From: Nostocales cyanobacterium Centralia_MAG_434
Lineage (GTDB): Bacteria > Cyanobacteriota > Cyanobacteriia > Cyanobacteriales > Nostocaceae
Length of the DNA: 64,000 nt
Assembly: GCA_021324415.1 (NCBI GenBank)
Contig: JAJPJF010000419.1
Location: forward strand, 19,233 to 83,232
Direction of reading: 5' to 3'
Positions 54,113-62,708 of the stretch are shown here, piece after piece. Under the pieces are notes generated by a model. That model saw nothing but the letters and a program-made list of their open reading frames with translations. It was not told the DNA's origin and did not search any database. Each line of letters starts with the position of its first letter. Position 1 is the stretch's first letter. Both the position numbers and the translations under genes were made by a program.

Positions 54113-57100
54113 CTATGCAGCAACTGCGCCTCCAAGTGCAGCAAAAAATCCTGAGACAACAGCTGTCGCAAACAACCACCAAGCCGCTGTTGCAGCCGCC
54201 TTTCTGGTTTCTTCTGCTTGGCGTTGTGCTTGATGCTTGACCTCTTCTAAGCGTCGCTGTGCTTCTTGCTGGATTCGTTCTGCTCTTTCCAATACACTAT
54301 TACGAGCCCTCTCAACTTGGTCGATGATCCGATTTGCATCTTCTGGTGAGATATCCTCCCGAGAACTCAATATCGCAACCAAGGTGTCCCGGTTGAAGTG
54401 AGAGAGGCGATCTCGTAACGCTTCAAATCCTGCTTGTGGATCTTCAAACAACCTGCGAACATCGCGCTTAATACTATCATAGTTGAGTTCAGGACGATCC
54501 AGAGAGTTCAGGTAATGCCGGATACGGCTAAAAATGCCTTCAATCACATCTTGAATTCGCCGCTGGATACTGCGCACTTGTTCTACAAATTGCTCGCGTA
54601 CCGACACAATACTATCTGCAATTCGTGCTGCTTCCTCATCAGTCATATCCTCACGAATTTTCAGCAAAGCGATAATGGTAGAACGGTCAAAGTGGGCAAG
54701 GCGATCGCTCAAACTTTCAACCCCTGCTCGTGGATCATGCAGCAATAGCTGGATATCACGCTTAATCGCTTCCGGATTAAGTTCTTCTTTCCCAGTCCGC
54801 CACAGATACTCTTCCAAATAAGTGCGGAAATTGTCCACTCTTTGCTGTGTCCGCACAGCTAGACGACGCGGCGCACGCACGATCTCCCGAATTGAGTTCT
54901 GGACAGAATCAATAATTTGATTGACTTGCTCTTCACTTAGGTCTTGACGCTGGCTTAAAAGCTTCACTAAGGTTTCTCGATCTATTTGTGACAAACGATA
55001 ACGAAGCGCCAAAGCACCCTCTTTGGGATTTTCAAAAAGTCTGGCAAAGTCTCGTTGAATACCTTCAGGGTTAAGTTCTGTTTTACCTGTATTGCGTAAA
55101 TAATCTGAGATTGTGGTTGTTACCGAGTCATATTGATCCTTGGCTTTATCAGCCACAGCTTGTGGTACGTGGAGCACGCTGTGCCATGACTCCTCAACAG
55201 TATCAAGGATTTGATTAGCTTGGTCTTCACTCAAGTCTTGCCGTTGGCTGAGTAACTTCACTAAAGTATCGCGATCAAAGCGAGACAAGCGTGCACGAAT
55301 TGCAGCGATTCCTGCTTGTGGGTCATGGAGAATGGTTCTCAGTTCAGCACGAATAGCATCGGGGTTCAGCTCATCTTTGCCAGTGTTACGCAGATAGGAC
55401 TGTACATTCAGCCATAGTGATTCGGCTTGATATTTTGCCTGATCTGCAAGTCCTTTGGATGCAATTAAAACTTCATCTCGTTGTCTTTCCAACTCGTCAA
55501 GAATTCTGTCTGCTTCCTCTGGTTGAATATCATTACGCTCCAGTAGGATTTCCCGCATATTTTGACGGTCCAATTGAGCAAATCGCCGAGATAATGTTTC
55601 ATAGTCTGCATCTGGAGTTGCCAACAAAGGTTTGAAATTCCGCTCAATAGCTTCTGGGGTCAACTCTGCCTTGGGAGTTACAAGCAAATAGCTTTCTACT
55701 CGGATTTGCAAGTCTTGTAATATTTCCCGTTCTTCTGCTGCTATGACTACAGTCAGCACATCTTGGCGAATGGCTTCCAACTGGTCTGCTATACGTTGAA
55801 TCTCTGTTTGGGTAAGCAGACCTCTTTGTTTAAGAATTCTAATGAAATCGTTTTTATTGAGTCTCTCTAACTCTCGCCTTACTGTCCCTGGGTCAGCAGC
55901 TGGATCATATATTACATTGCGAAATTCTTCAGCAATCTTTTCCCGATTCAGTTGCCAAGCATAAGTGTTGAGCAGATAATTTTCCACATCAGCACGAATT
56001 GGGCTATAAGGCTGTGATGGAGTGAGTTGTGGAGCCGTCTGTTGCACTGTCTGTACAGCTTTATCTTTGGCTCTAGAGAGAGCACCTAAGATTTTTTCCA
56101 CGTCCAAGTCTGACAAGTCAGTTCTTCCCAAAACGATACCTGTCAAAGCTAAGATGATCTGTTGCAGATTCTGCTGAATTGGAGAAGCCGAAATTGCTTG
56201 CTGCAAGGTACGCTGAAGTCGGCTTGGCTTTGCTTCTTGAGTTTCCTTATGGTCACCCGTTTCAGAATGTATCTCTGCAATCAGTTGATCTAGTTTGGCG
56301 TTGAGTTCATCTAGTTTGGTTTGTCCTGGTGGTATTGATTTGAGATAATCCATTACCTCACTGAGGCGATCTTGTTTGGTTTGTTGCTGACTTACCACCT
56401 GTTGCCAAACGTTGTATAACGTATCGGTAATGCGGTTAACATCACGTTTTGAAAGGTCAGTACGGCTGCTGACTAATTCGGCAAACTTTTGACGGTCGAT
56501 TTTACGCAGATCTGGACTTCCAGCGATCGCTTGTAATTGTGGGTCGTTGAGTAACTTTTCAAATTCACCCCGAATTTTCGATAAATCCAATTCTGGGGGG
56601 CGCAGCATTTCAATGTAATCTTCAATATTGTCTCGGATACTGCCAGGATCAATAGCGCTGCCTAATTCGCGACGCACCGCTGCTGCTGCTGCTTCAGCGG
56701 TTGATACAACTTGCTGATTCACAGCCTTAGCACCTAAAGCGGCTGTGGCTGTTCCCATAATTGCTTGAAACCCAGAAGTAGCAGTGTTGACTACTGAGCC
56801 AACCAAAGAGCCTACTGTGGTCGAACTTACCCAAACTAGCAGTAAAAAGTAGGCTCCCCAAATCACTAACCCCAAAATTGCTCCCAATCCTGGGCTAAAG
56901 ATTACTAGGCTCAGTTTCACAGCTAAAAAACTAGCGATCGCCAGAGCGATCGTCACTGTAATCAGTGTCCATAGCCCAACTGCTGTACCTATTTTACGGA
57001 TTGTGCCACCGAAACTTCCAACCTCTCCACTTGTAGATGAATCCGAGTCTGATGAACGTCCAAGATAGGAAATACCTGCAGCTACGGAGAGATTTGTTAA

Positions 57101-57277
57101 AACTAGTTGTATGGCAAATGCCAAAATCACACCAGAAATTAAAGCAACAAAAAAGCGTGGTCCTGAATTAATGACCGATGCTTGTGCTGGCGTTACATTC
57201 AGTGCGTTTCCCTGAGCCTGTGCCATCCAAAGGAGTGACTTATATAGTCCAAAGACGATATCTGTAGTCTGAAACAT
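54113..57277 (-). CDS. large membrane protein with seven ~80-residue cytosolic repeats
   Basis: This 1054-residue protein has an N-terminal module of about four membrane helices (~40-165) and a C-terminal hydrophobic end (~1030-1050). Between them are about seven copies of a helical repeat. Each repeat follows the order YL..TGK.ELNPEAI, L..DP.AG...L..RL..FDR.TL..LL..R.DLS..(D/E)AN.I(I/L)D and ends in a connecting helix. Repeats 4-7 are the most alike, repeats 1-3 older. The connecting helices are charged (~RIQQEAQRRLEEVKHQAQRQAEE near the end). Family members occur in other cyanobacteria; function is unknown. Tethering or scaffolding at a membrane is a guess. Confidence 0.8.
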   Translation of the reverse strand: MFQTTDIVFGLYKSLLWMAQAQGNALNVTPAQASVINSGPRFFVALISGVILAFAIQLVLTNLSVAAGISYLGRSSDSDSSTSGEVGSFGGTIRKIGTAVGLWTLITVTIALAIASFLAVKLSLVIFSPGLGAILGLVIWGAYFLLLVWVSSTTVGSLVGSVVNTATSGFQAIMGTATAALGAKAVNQQVVSTAEAAAAAVRRELGSAIDPGSIRDNIEDYIEMLRPPELDLSKIRGEFEKLLNDPQLQAIAGSPDLRKIDRQKFAELVSSRTDLSKRDVNRITDTLYNVWQQVVSQQQTKQDRLSEVMDYLKSIPPGQTKLDELNAKLDQLIAEIHSETGDHKETQEAKPSRLQRTLQQAISASPIQQNLQQIILALTGIVLGRTDLSDLDVEKILGALSRAKDKAVQTVQQTAPQLTPSQPYSPIRADVENYLLNTYAWQLNREKIAEEFRNVIYDPAADPGTVRRELERLNKNDFIRILKQRGLLTQTEIQRIADQLEAIRQDVLTVVIAAEEREILQDLQIRVESYLLVTPKAELTPEAIERNFKPLLATPDADYETLSRRFAQLDRQNMREILLERNDIQPEEADRILDELERQRDEVLIASKGLADQAKYQAESLWLNVQSYLRNTGKDELNPDAIRAELRTILHDPQAGIAAIRARLSRFDRDTLVKLLSQRQDLSEDQANQILDTVEESWHSVLHVPQAVADKAKDQYDSVTTTISDYLRNTGKTELNPEGIQRDFARLFENPKEGALALRYRLSQIDRETLVKLLSQRQDLSEEQVNQIIDSVQNSIREIVRAPRRLAVRTQQRVDNFRTYLEEYLWRTGKEELNPEAIKRDIQLLLHDPRAGVESLSDRLAHFDRSTIIALLKIREDMTDEEAARIADSIVSVREQFVEQVRSIQRRIQDVIEGIFSRIRHYLNSLDRPELNYDSIKRDVRRLFEDPQAGFEALRDRLSHFNRDTLVAILSSREDISPEDANRIIDQVERARNSVLERAERIQQEAQRRLEEVKHQAQRQAEETRKAAATAAWWLFATAVVSGFFAALGGAVAA

Positions 57278-57620
57278 TCTATTTTTTTGCCTCTAAGCTT
57301 AAGTCAATGGGAATAATAAAAAATTACTAAGAGAAAATTCCTGTATCTATCGCAATACCCTACTCTTTAGATTAGAATCCTGGAATCTAGGCTTCACAGA
57401 CATCTCTCCAAAGTTTGAACTTTGTCTTGAGCGTAAGGTAGAGTTTTTTTACCTAATCCCAACGTTAGATAAATGCTTGCAAAAGCATGACTATATTAGT
57501 TCTATTTAAGTTGTAAATTACCTTATGGAAGCAGGGAACTCTTAACGGGGCATAGGCAATAGAAATTGTTTATAAATGCATAGGAGTGCTATAGCCATCG
57601 GGAGTCCCTCATTTTGAAAT

Positions 57621-57666
57621 AAATAGTGCGTTCGCGAAGCGTGTGCTTTGCACTCACGTCTTGCTC
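57621..57666. repeat. 43-bp dispersed repeat, copy 2
   Basis: Contains TAGTGCGTTCGCGAAGCG and TGTGCTTTGCACTCAC. It is an inverted copy of 35393-35440 with one mismatch over ~43 bp. Confidence 0.8.
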
Positions 57667-57719
57667 AATTGGAATCTTCACTACCAATCTATGTAGGAAT
57701 TGTTAAGATTGAAAGTTTT

Positions 57720-57784
57720 AGAATCCCGGTTTCTCAAAGAAACCGGGATTCTTGCTATCACCAATGATTTAGGATTGCCATATA
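57720..57784. repeat. MITE-like hairpin element C (partial)
   Basis: A perfect 15-bp hairpin AGAATCCCGGTTTCT/AGAAACCGGGATTCT with CAA loop (57720-57752) is followed by right end ATGATTTAGGATTGCCATATA (57764-57784). The left terminal repeat is not recognisable. Compared with element B, one A-T pair in the stem is C-G. Confidence 0.75.
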
Positions 57785-58053
57785 TTAAGCATCATCTGTT
57801 ATTCATCAATCATCTTTTGTAGGCAATGATTAATGACTAAAAGTATTGATTTTCATGATTGTTATTAAGTATGTGTTCTAAATTAGACAAATTTATTACA
57901 AAAATATTTTAATGAGAAGTGTTGTATGATTTACAATAAAATTTTTTATCTTTTTATCACCCTCGCTAGGTAGATTTATCTTCAACAATGCAATTAGAGA
58001 AATCGTCCAGAGGAGATGCTTAGTGTTTGTACCTATAGACAGAAATAAAAAAG

Positions 58054-58071
58054 ATTACGAATCGTTACATT
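58054..58071 (+). promoter_or_regulatory. HLR1-like RpaB site upstream of hli
   Basis: ATTACGAA-TC-GTTACATT fits the direct-repeat form of the high-light regulatory element 1, (G/T)TTACA(T/A)(T/A) twice with a 2-nt spacer. The second half matches fully and the first has two changes. It stands 42 bp before the first hli gene. Confidence 0.4.
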
Positions 58072-58112
58072 AGTGGTCAAGAGACAAAAATTATGCATAA
58101 AAGGAAAAGCAC

Positions 58113-58313
58113 ATGACAAATCCTTCTCCAACTACTCAAAACGTTGCTCCAGAGTATAACGGTATCGACCGCAATGCCTTTCTTTTTGGCTTTACTCCTC
58201 AAGCGGAACTTTGGAACGGTCGTCTAGCAATGATTGGATTCCTTGCATACTTATTGTGGGACTTAGCGGGATATAGCGTCCTACGCGATGTTTTGCATTT
58301 GATTGGCTACTAA
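58113..58313 (+). CDS. high light-inducible protein (Hlip), copy 1
   Basis: This 66-residue protein has one membrane helix. The chlorophyll-binding motif is present: ELWNGRLAMIGFLAYLLWDL, which fits ExxNxRxAMxGF. It belongs to the one-helix family ancestral to plant LHC proteins. It binds chlorophyll and carotenoid and protects photosystem II assembly intermediates. The second copy, 104 bp downstream, is identical over its last ~30 residues. GGAAA precedes the ATG. Confidence 0.95.
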   Translation: MTNPSPTTQNVAPEYNGIDRNAFLFGFTPQAELWNGRLAMIGFLAYLLWDLAGYSVLRDVLHLIGY

Positions 58314-58417
58314 AACATTAATTTAGTCTCAGTGCCTAGTTAATCTCGTAATGAGTGAATTGGTGTTTTAGACGTTAAACGTCCACTAAAGAACAATTAA
58401 TTTTAGAGGTAAACAAA

Positions 58418-58621
58418 ATGGAAAGTCGTCCTTCTACTGATTTACCACCTGTTGCTAAAGCTTATAACGGTATTGACCGCAATGCTTTTATCTTTGGCTT
58501 CAACCCTCAAGCAGAACTGTGGAATGGTCGTTTTGCAATGATTGGGTTTCTTGCATACTTACTCTGGGACTTAGCGGGATATAGTGTTCTGCGTGATGTG
58601 TTGCACTTAATTGGTTATTAA
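58418..58621 (+). CDS. high light-inducible protein (Hlip), copy 2
   Basis: 67 residues, a tandem paralog of the preceding gene. It has the same motif ELWNGRFAMIGFL, and the C-terminal GYSVLRDVLHLIGY is shared exactly; only the N-terminal ~18 residues differ much. GAGGT precedes the ATG. Strong terminator 68 nt downstream. The pair likely responds together to excess light. Confidence 0.95.
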   Translation: MESRPSTDLPPVAKAYNGIDRNAFIFGFNPQAELWNGRFAMIGFLAYLLWDLAGYSVLRDVLHLIGY

Positions 58622-58688
58622 TCCAGAGAAAATAGAAACGTAATGCGTTACATTTCTATTTCCTAATTACAAGAGATTCTGCGGTCAA

Positions 58689-58732
58689 AATAAGCTCATC
58701 CTACTTCTTAGAGGAAGTAGAATGAGCTTATT
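58689..58732 (+). terminator. rho-independent terminator of the hli pair
   Basis: AATAAGCTCAT and ATGAGCTTATT form an outer stem, with CTACTTC/GAAGTAG continuing after one bulge around a 6-nt loop. T-rich after the stem. It probably serves as a bidirectional end also for the convergent stress protein gene. Confidence 0.75.
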
Positions 58733-58816
58733 CTTCTGGTCAATGAATTAGTCAACTACCCAAGCTTTTTCTAACAGGGGGTTTAACGCCCGTCAAAATA
58801 CCCTTAATGGTCGCTG

Positions 58817-59605
58817 CTAATAATGTTTATCTTCAACACAATTGGGTATACCTAGCACTGGGCAAGGGAAGTGAGACCCTAGTTTTTGAACAAGAGGGTG
58901 GTTAGCTGTATTACAGCCGAGAATGAGTAGGGAAGCCGCTTCAGCTTCTACAACTTTCCTGAGTCCCGAAGCCACATCACCAAACCTGAGATGTGCTTTG
59001 AAAGAACTCTTCCATTCCTCAGCCAAACAAATTGCTTGTCGTAAAATACACTCCGCTTGCGCAAAGTGATCGACTAATGCTACCTTTCCAGATATTTCCT
59101 TCGTCGGTAGCCCTATTTGAGTAAGAATGGATGTGCTAGCACTTCTTGATTGGGAATTCACAAGAACGTCTACAGGCAGTTGATAATTAGATGCACTGGT
59201 TACGACTTCCTCTGTAACCAGAAGATCTTCACCATTGTAGCGGTGATTATCCTCTAATACATAGACGACTTGAACTGTGACATGTGCTTTTGTGGCTAAA
59301 CGTGTTTGGTGAGCAATCAATAAAGTGAGATCCAACGCAGTATGACTTCTTGGAGAACTGTTGTAGCCAACAATTAAATTAACTGCTTTTTCTGATTGAG
59401 CCTGTTCCCAAGAAGGCTTTGTTGGTACTGAGTGCAATACCATTTGCTCAACCAAATCATCTCTACCTATTGCATTTTGAAGACGCACTAGAATTGGCTT
59501 AATATTCACAGCTTTCACTTCTCTGTTGATAAACGAATGACAAAGGAGAAGCGGGTTAATTAAAGGCTGAAGTGTAAGGCATGAATACAAAACCACAAGT
59601 TTCAT
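58817..59605 (-). CDS. universal stress protein family protein
   Basis: This 262-residue protein has a UspA-like core with VNLIVGYNSSPRSHTALDLTLLIA and a C-terminal half with ASLLILGCNTANHPLVQKLGSHFPCPVLGIP. The nucleotide-binding GxxGxx(9)G(S/T) run of ATP-binding Usps is not clear. The start used is ATG 59605 after AAGGGTG; a GTG at 59509 after AGAGAAG would drop an odd, Leu-rich N-terminus and suits the family better. It lies behind a long leader with a c-di-AMP-type riboswitch, implying control by that second messenger. Confidence 0.8.
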   Translation of the reverse strand: MKLVVLYSCLTLQPLINPLLLCHSFINREVKAVNIKPILVRLQNAIGRDDLVEQMVLHSVPTKPSWEQAQSEKAVNLIVGYNSSPRSHTALDLTLLIAHQTRLATKAHVTVQVVYVLEDNHRYNGEDLLVTEEVVTSASNYQLPVDVLVNSQSRSASTSILTQIGLPTKEISGKVALVDHFAQAECILRQAICLAEEWKSSFKAHLRFGDVASGLRKVVEAEAASLLILGCNTANHPLVQKLGSHFPCPVLGIPNCVEDKHY

Positions 59606-59689
59606 TATTCACCCTTAAGGCTTCATCTTTAAAACAAGGAAACCCCAATCATAACTGCTATGACAGCCAAGGTTTTGGGAGTTCCTTCC

Positions 59690-59808
59690 ATTGCCTACGG
59701 AGTTAGCTGACGGGCGAAGACTGGAAGGTGTCTCTCATAAGATTAGCCCCAAATTTTGGTTCCTCCGCTTCAAACCTAAAATTCTGTAGATCTGAATTAG
59801 GCTACCCA
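59690..59808 (-). promoter_or_regulatory. c-di-AMP riboswitch (ydaO-yuaA class) candidate
   Basis: Read on the minus strand, the leader has the class features in order. P1 5' strand is GTAGCCTAA, pairing with GTAGGC at the 3' end. Next come GCGGAGGAACCA, then GGGGCTAATC, and the most conserved block CCCGTCAGCTAACTCCG. The 3' edge is ~85 nt from the ATG at 59605. After it, GGAAGGAACTCCC and GGGGTTTCC can fold into stems that could serve as an expression platform. Recognition is from memory of the family consensus. Confidence 0.72.
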
Positions 59809-60914
59809 CTTAATTTTATTTTGTTGCTTCTTGGTAGTGAATTGTCAAGAACAATACTTACTACCAGTCGTGAAACGCCCCATTTAGGAAGGGCAAAGAT
59901 GGAAATGGGTAATAAACGCAGTATCACTATTTTTATTGTACTCATATTGAGTAAAATAGCTAGCTGGAAAATTCAGGATATAGTTGCAAAGTTCATCATA
60001 ATCTTTGAGATTCGGTGAATTTGCAGGACTTAGGTCTCTAAAGTTGTGCTTAAGACACATAGAGGCAAACTAGAGCTTTGGGAATTAACCTCAAAACCTT
60101 TCTAATAACTTCTCTTACCTAGAGATACTTCAGGATATCGAGCTTTGTCATCTACTTTTAGACACTGTCATGTCTATTGCAGATCAAATCTCATAAAAAC
60201 TTATGTATCTGCAAGACTAAAAAGTTTATGCCTTCTCGATTTCTAGGAATTTCCTTAGTTTTTTCCCTATCAGCCACTTATGTTATCCAATACCAATTCT
60301 CTCAAACCTATCAACAGATACAAAATTAGAAACCTTTGTTAAGCCTAGCTTTCTTAATTTTGAATTGGTGTAAGACAACATAAGCTAATTTTAAATAGCC
60401 ATGGCAAAAGAGTTTAAGCTCTTTAGTAGCTATGCTCCTGATTTTTTGAAGTGTTACGACATGATTTTTGTCCTTTAACCATTCTCGTTTATGAGATTTG
60501 CCACACATTAAGTTCCCTCTGCCCCTACTGAGCACACTGTTAATTTATTTATTTGAATCTAGCTTTGGATCTAGCTGACTTAACCCTAACTTGAAAATAG
60601 AGCCTAGATTAGCTAAATTGGGGACTCCCCCTGTTAAGGCAACTGGCGTAGTAGGGAATAAATACTCTTCTCTTTTGTTGTGGGCAATTACTGATCTAAA
60701 TTTTTGAATTGTAATGTTAGATTATATTGTATAGCATCACAAGCTAGTAAAATCAAGCTTTTTAAAAATTATTCTTAGTTGTTCATATAACGTTATGTCC
60801 TATCAATTTATAGCAATAATCTAAAAAACTCTAGCTAGCACTGGAAGAAGCCGAGGGGCAGAGGAGGGCAAGAAGGACTCCATACTATGCCCTATGCCCA
60901 CTCCCCACTCCCAA
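59809..60914. other. 1.1-kb intergenic region
   Basis: No gene I can support. Frames at 59728-60018 and 60326-60535 look random. Composition is AT-rich. A GAGGACAAG-style repeat patch lies at 60848-60908, next to rnc. Confidence 0.5.
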
Positions 60915-61598
60915 TCAAAGCAATCCCTGTTGTTTCAACTTGGCTAGCGCATCTTCAGCAGCGGCTTTTTCTGCATCTTTTTTATTGCGTCCCTTACCTT
61001 CTCCGTACTCTTTTTCATCCACCAAAACTTTGGCTATGAACTCTGGAGCGTGGGAGGAGCCACCAACTTGGATTGTGACATACTTAGGAGGAGTGAGAGT
61101 CACATTGCGCTGAGCCCATTCCTGAAGTCGATTTTTAGAGTCTACATTCGAGCGAGACGCAACAACACTTTCAGGTACAGAGTCAAACAGTGGTTCTACA
61201 ACAGCACGGAGTGCCTCTATATTAAAATTATTGTCCAGATAGTAAGCACCAATGACTGCTTCAAAGGTGCTGCTGAGTAAATTAGAATTTTGGAAACCTC
61301 CCTCTCGTATAGCACCTTTGCCTAATCGCATCCTGAGATTTAAACCCACTTTAATGGCAAACTTTGCTAGCTGCTTCTCATCTACCAATGCTGAACGTCG
61401 CCGAGTTAATTTGTCTTCTCCCATTTCTGGGTAGCGACGATAGAGATACTCCCCACTGAGAAAGTTGAGCAATGCATCACCCAGGAATTCTAGGCGTTCA
61501 TTGTGTTCACCTGTTTGTGGGTTTTCATGGACATAAGAACGATGAGTGAGAGCACAAAGCAGAAGCTGTTCATCTCGGAATATCAGAAGTTGGTGCAT
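60915..61598 (-). CDS. rnc: ribonuclease III
   Basis: This 227-residue protein has an RNase III domain (1-~145) with NERLEFLGDALLNFL (Glu37, Asp41) and STFEAVIGAYYLD (Glu113), and a double-stranded RNA-binding domain (~155-225, ending KNRKDAEKAAAEDALAKL). Relative to E. coli, the third acidic ligand (Asp114 there, in ADTVEA) is Ser110 here (LSSTFEA). The other three ligands remain. The same Ser appears in a known cyanobacterial subgroup, as I recall it. It cleaves double-stranded RNA during rRNA and mRNA processing. 25-bp gap from argC upstream. Confidence 0.94.
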   Translation of the reverse strand: MHQLLIFRDEQLLLCALTHRSYVHENPQTGEHNERLEFLGDALLNFLSGEYLYRRYPEMGEDKLTRRRSALVDEKQLAKFAIKVGLNLRMRLGKGAIREGGFQNSNLLSSTFEAVIGAYYLDNNFNIEALRAVVEPLFDSVPESVVASRSNVDSKNRLQEWAQRNVTLTPPKYVTIQVGGSSHAPEFIAKVLVDEKEYGEGKGRNKKDAEKAAAEDALAKLKQQGLL

Positions 61599-61623
61599 TT
61601 TTATCTATCGTTAGCTGCGTATT

Positions 61624-62601
61624 TCAACATGTCAATCCCAAATCTTCTGAAAAGCCCAACATAATGTTTAGATTTTGCACAGCGGCTCCCGATGCACCCT
61701 TACCTAGGTTATCGAGGCGAGCAACTAGCAGTGCTTCTTTTGTGATGTCATTGGCAAATACAAAAACCTGAACAAGATTAGTGCCGTTTGTGGCCATTGC
61801 ATCCAAAAACTTTCCGTCCCTTAGAAGAGAATACTCTTGAAATGGCATAACCTCTACAAACTGCTCACCTTGGTAGTAGCTGGCGATCGCTTGATGGATA
61901 ACTTCTCCGGATGGTGGATTATCCAAAATCCACAGTGGCAATGGCACCTGTACCAGCATTCCCTGTTCAAAATCCCCCACCGCCGGCACAAACAGCGGCG
62001 GTGATGCTAATCCTGAGTGCTGATGCATTTCTTTAACATGCTTATGCCCAAACTGCAAACCATAAATGCCATAGGGATAGAGCGACGTGGCTCCAGGTAG
62101 TTGTTGGTGGAAGGTCTGGTACTCTTGAATGAGACTCTTGCCACCGCCCGAGTAGCCTGACACCGCATTGATGGTGATAGGAAAGTTTTGAGGAAGGATA
62201 CCCTTAGCTATTAATGGACGAATACAGGATAAAAATCCTGTAGGATAACAGCCTGGAACACTAACAAACTGAGCGTTAGCAATTTTTTCTCGCTGCCCTG
62301 AATTCAGTTCAGGAAAACCATAAACCCAGCCTAGTGCTGTTCGATGAGCAGTACTTGCATCAAGAATTTTAACCTTCGGATTCCTGACGAAGCTAACAGC
62401 TTCGCGAGCAGCATCATCAGGTAGGCAGAGAATGGCAACGTCAACGGCATTGATCAGCTGTTCTCTTGCGGTTGAATCCCTACGTTTTGATTGCTCAATA
62501 CTAACTAACTCAATGTCATCCCGTTGGCTGAGACGTGAGTAAATCTGTAAGCCTGTGGTTCCTGATTCACCATCAATGAAAATTTTAGGTTTAGTCATCA
62601 T
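61624..62601 (-). CDS. argC: N-acetyl-gamma-glutamyl-phosphate reductase (type 2)
   Basis: This 325-residue protein has NAD(P) loop FIDGESGTTGLQIYSRL in place of the usual GASGYTG motif. Catalytic Cys is in VPGCYPTGFLSCIRPL, and HKHVKEMHQHSG is the His-bearing loop. Shorter and of a different branch from the ~345-residue type 1 enzyme, this is the type 2 ArgC. It makes N-acetylglutamate semialdehyde in arginine synthesis. Two adjacent ATG codons begin the gene. Divergent from chlD. Confidence 0.93.
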   Translation of the reverse strand: MMTKPKIFIDGESGTTGLQIYSRLSQRDDIELVSIEQSKRRDSTAREQLINAVDVAILCLPDDAAREAVSFVRNPKVKILDASTAHRTALGWVYGFPELNSGQREKIANAQFVSVPGCYPTGFLSCIRPLIAKGILPQNFPITINAVSGYSGGGKSLIQEYQTFHQQLPGATSLYPYGIYGLQFGHKHVKEMHQHSGLASPPLFVPAVGDFEQGMLVQVPLPLWILDNPPSGEVIHQAIASYYQGEQFVEVMPFQEYSLLRDGKFLDAMATNGTNLVQVFVFANDITKEALLVARLDNLGKGASGAAVQNLNIMLGFSEDLGLTC

Positions 62602-62708
62602 GATTGACTATTGACTAATGTGTCGTTTTTATATCGCTTAATAAAAGTCAGATCAAGTGGTGATTAGATTTGATATGCTAAGAGACTGGACTAGCAATGA
62701 TTATACCC

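Larger units (their letters stand above)
57278..58053. other. intergenic region with dispersed repeats
   Basis: No gene seen. It carries the 43-bp repeat copy 2 (57621-57666) and hairpin element C (57720-57784). AT-rich elsewhere. The HLR1-like site of hli lies at its right end. Confidence 0.55.

Noticed and set aside
59728..60018. 96-codon plus-strand frame
   Set aside because: It overlaps the riboswitch candidate on the other strand and has no protein-like pattern.
60326..60535. 69-codon minus-strand frame
   Set aside because: Basic, unpatterned sequence in a long AT-rich spacer; no supporting signal.
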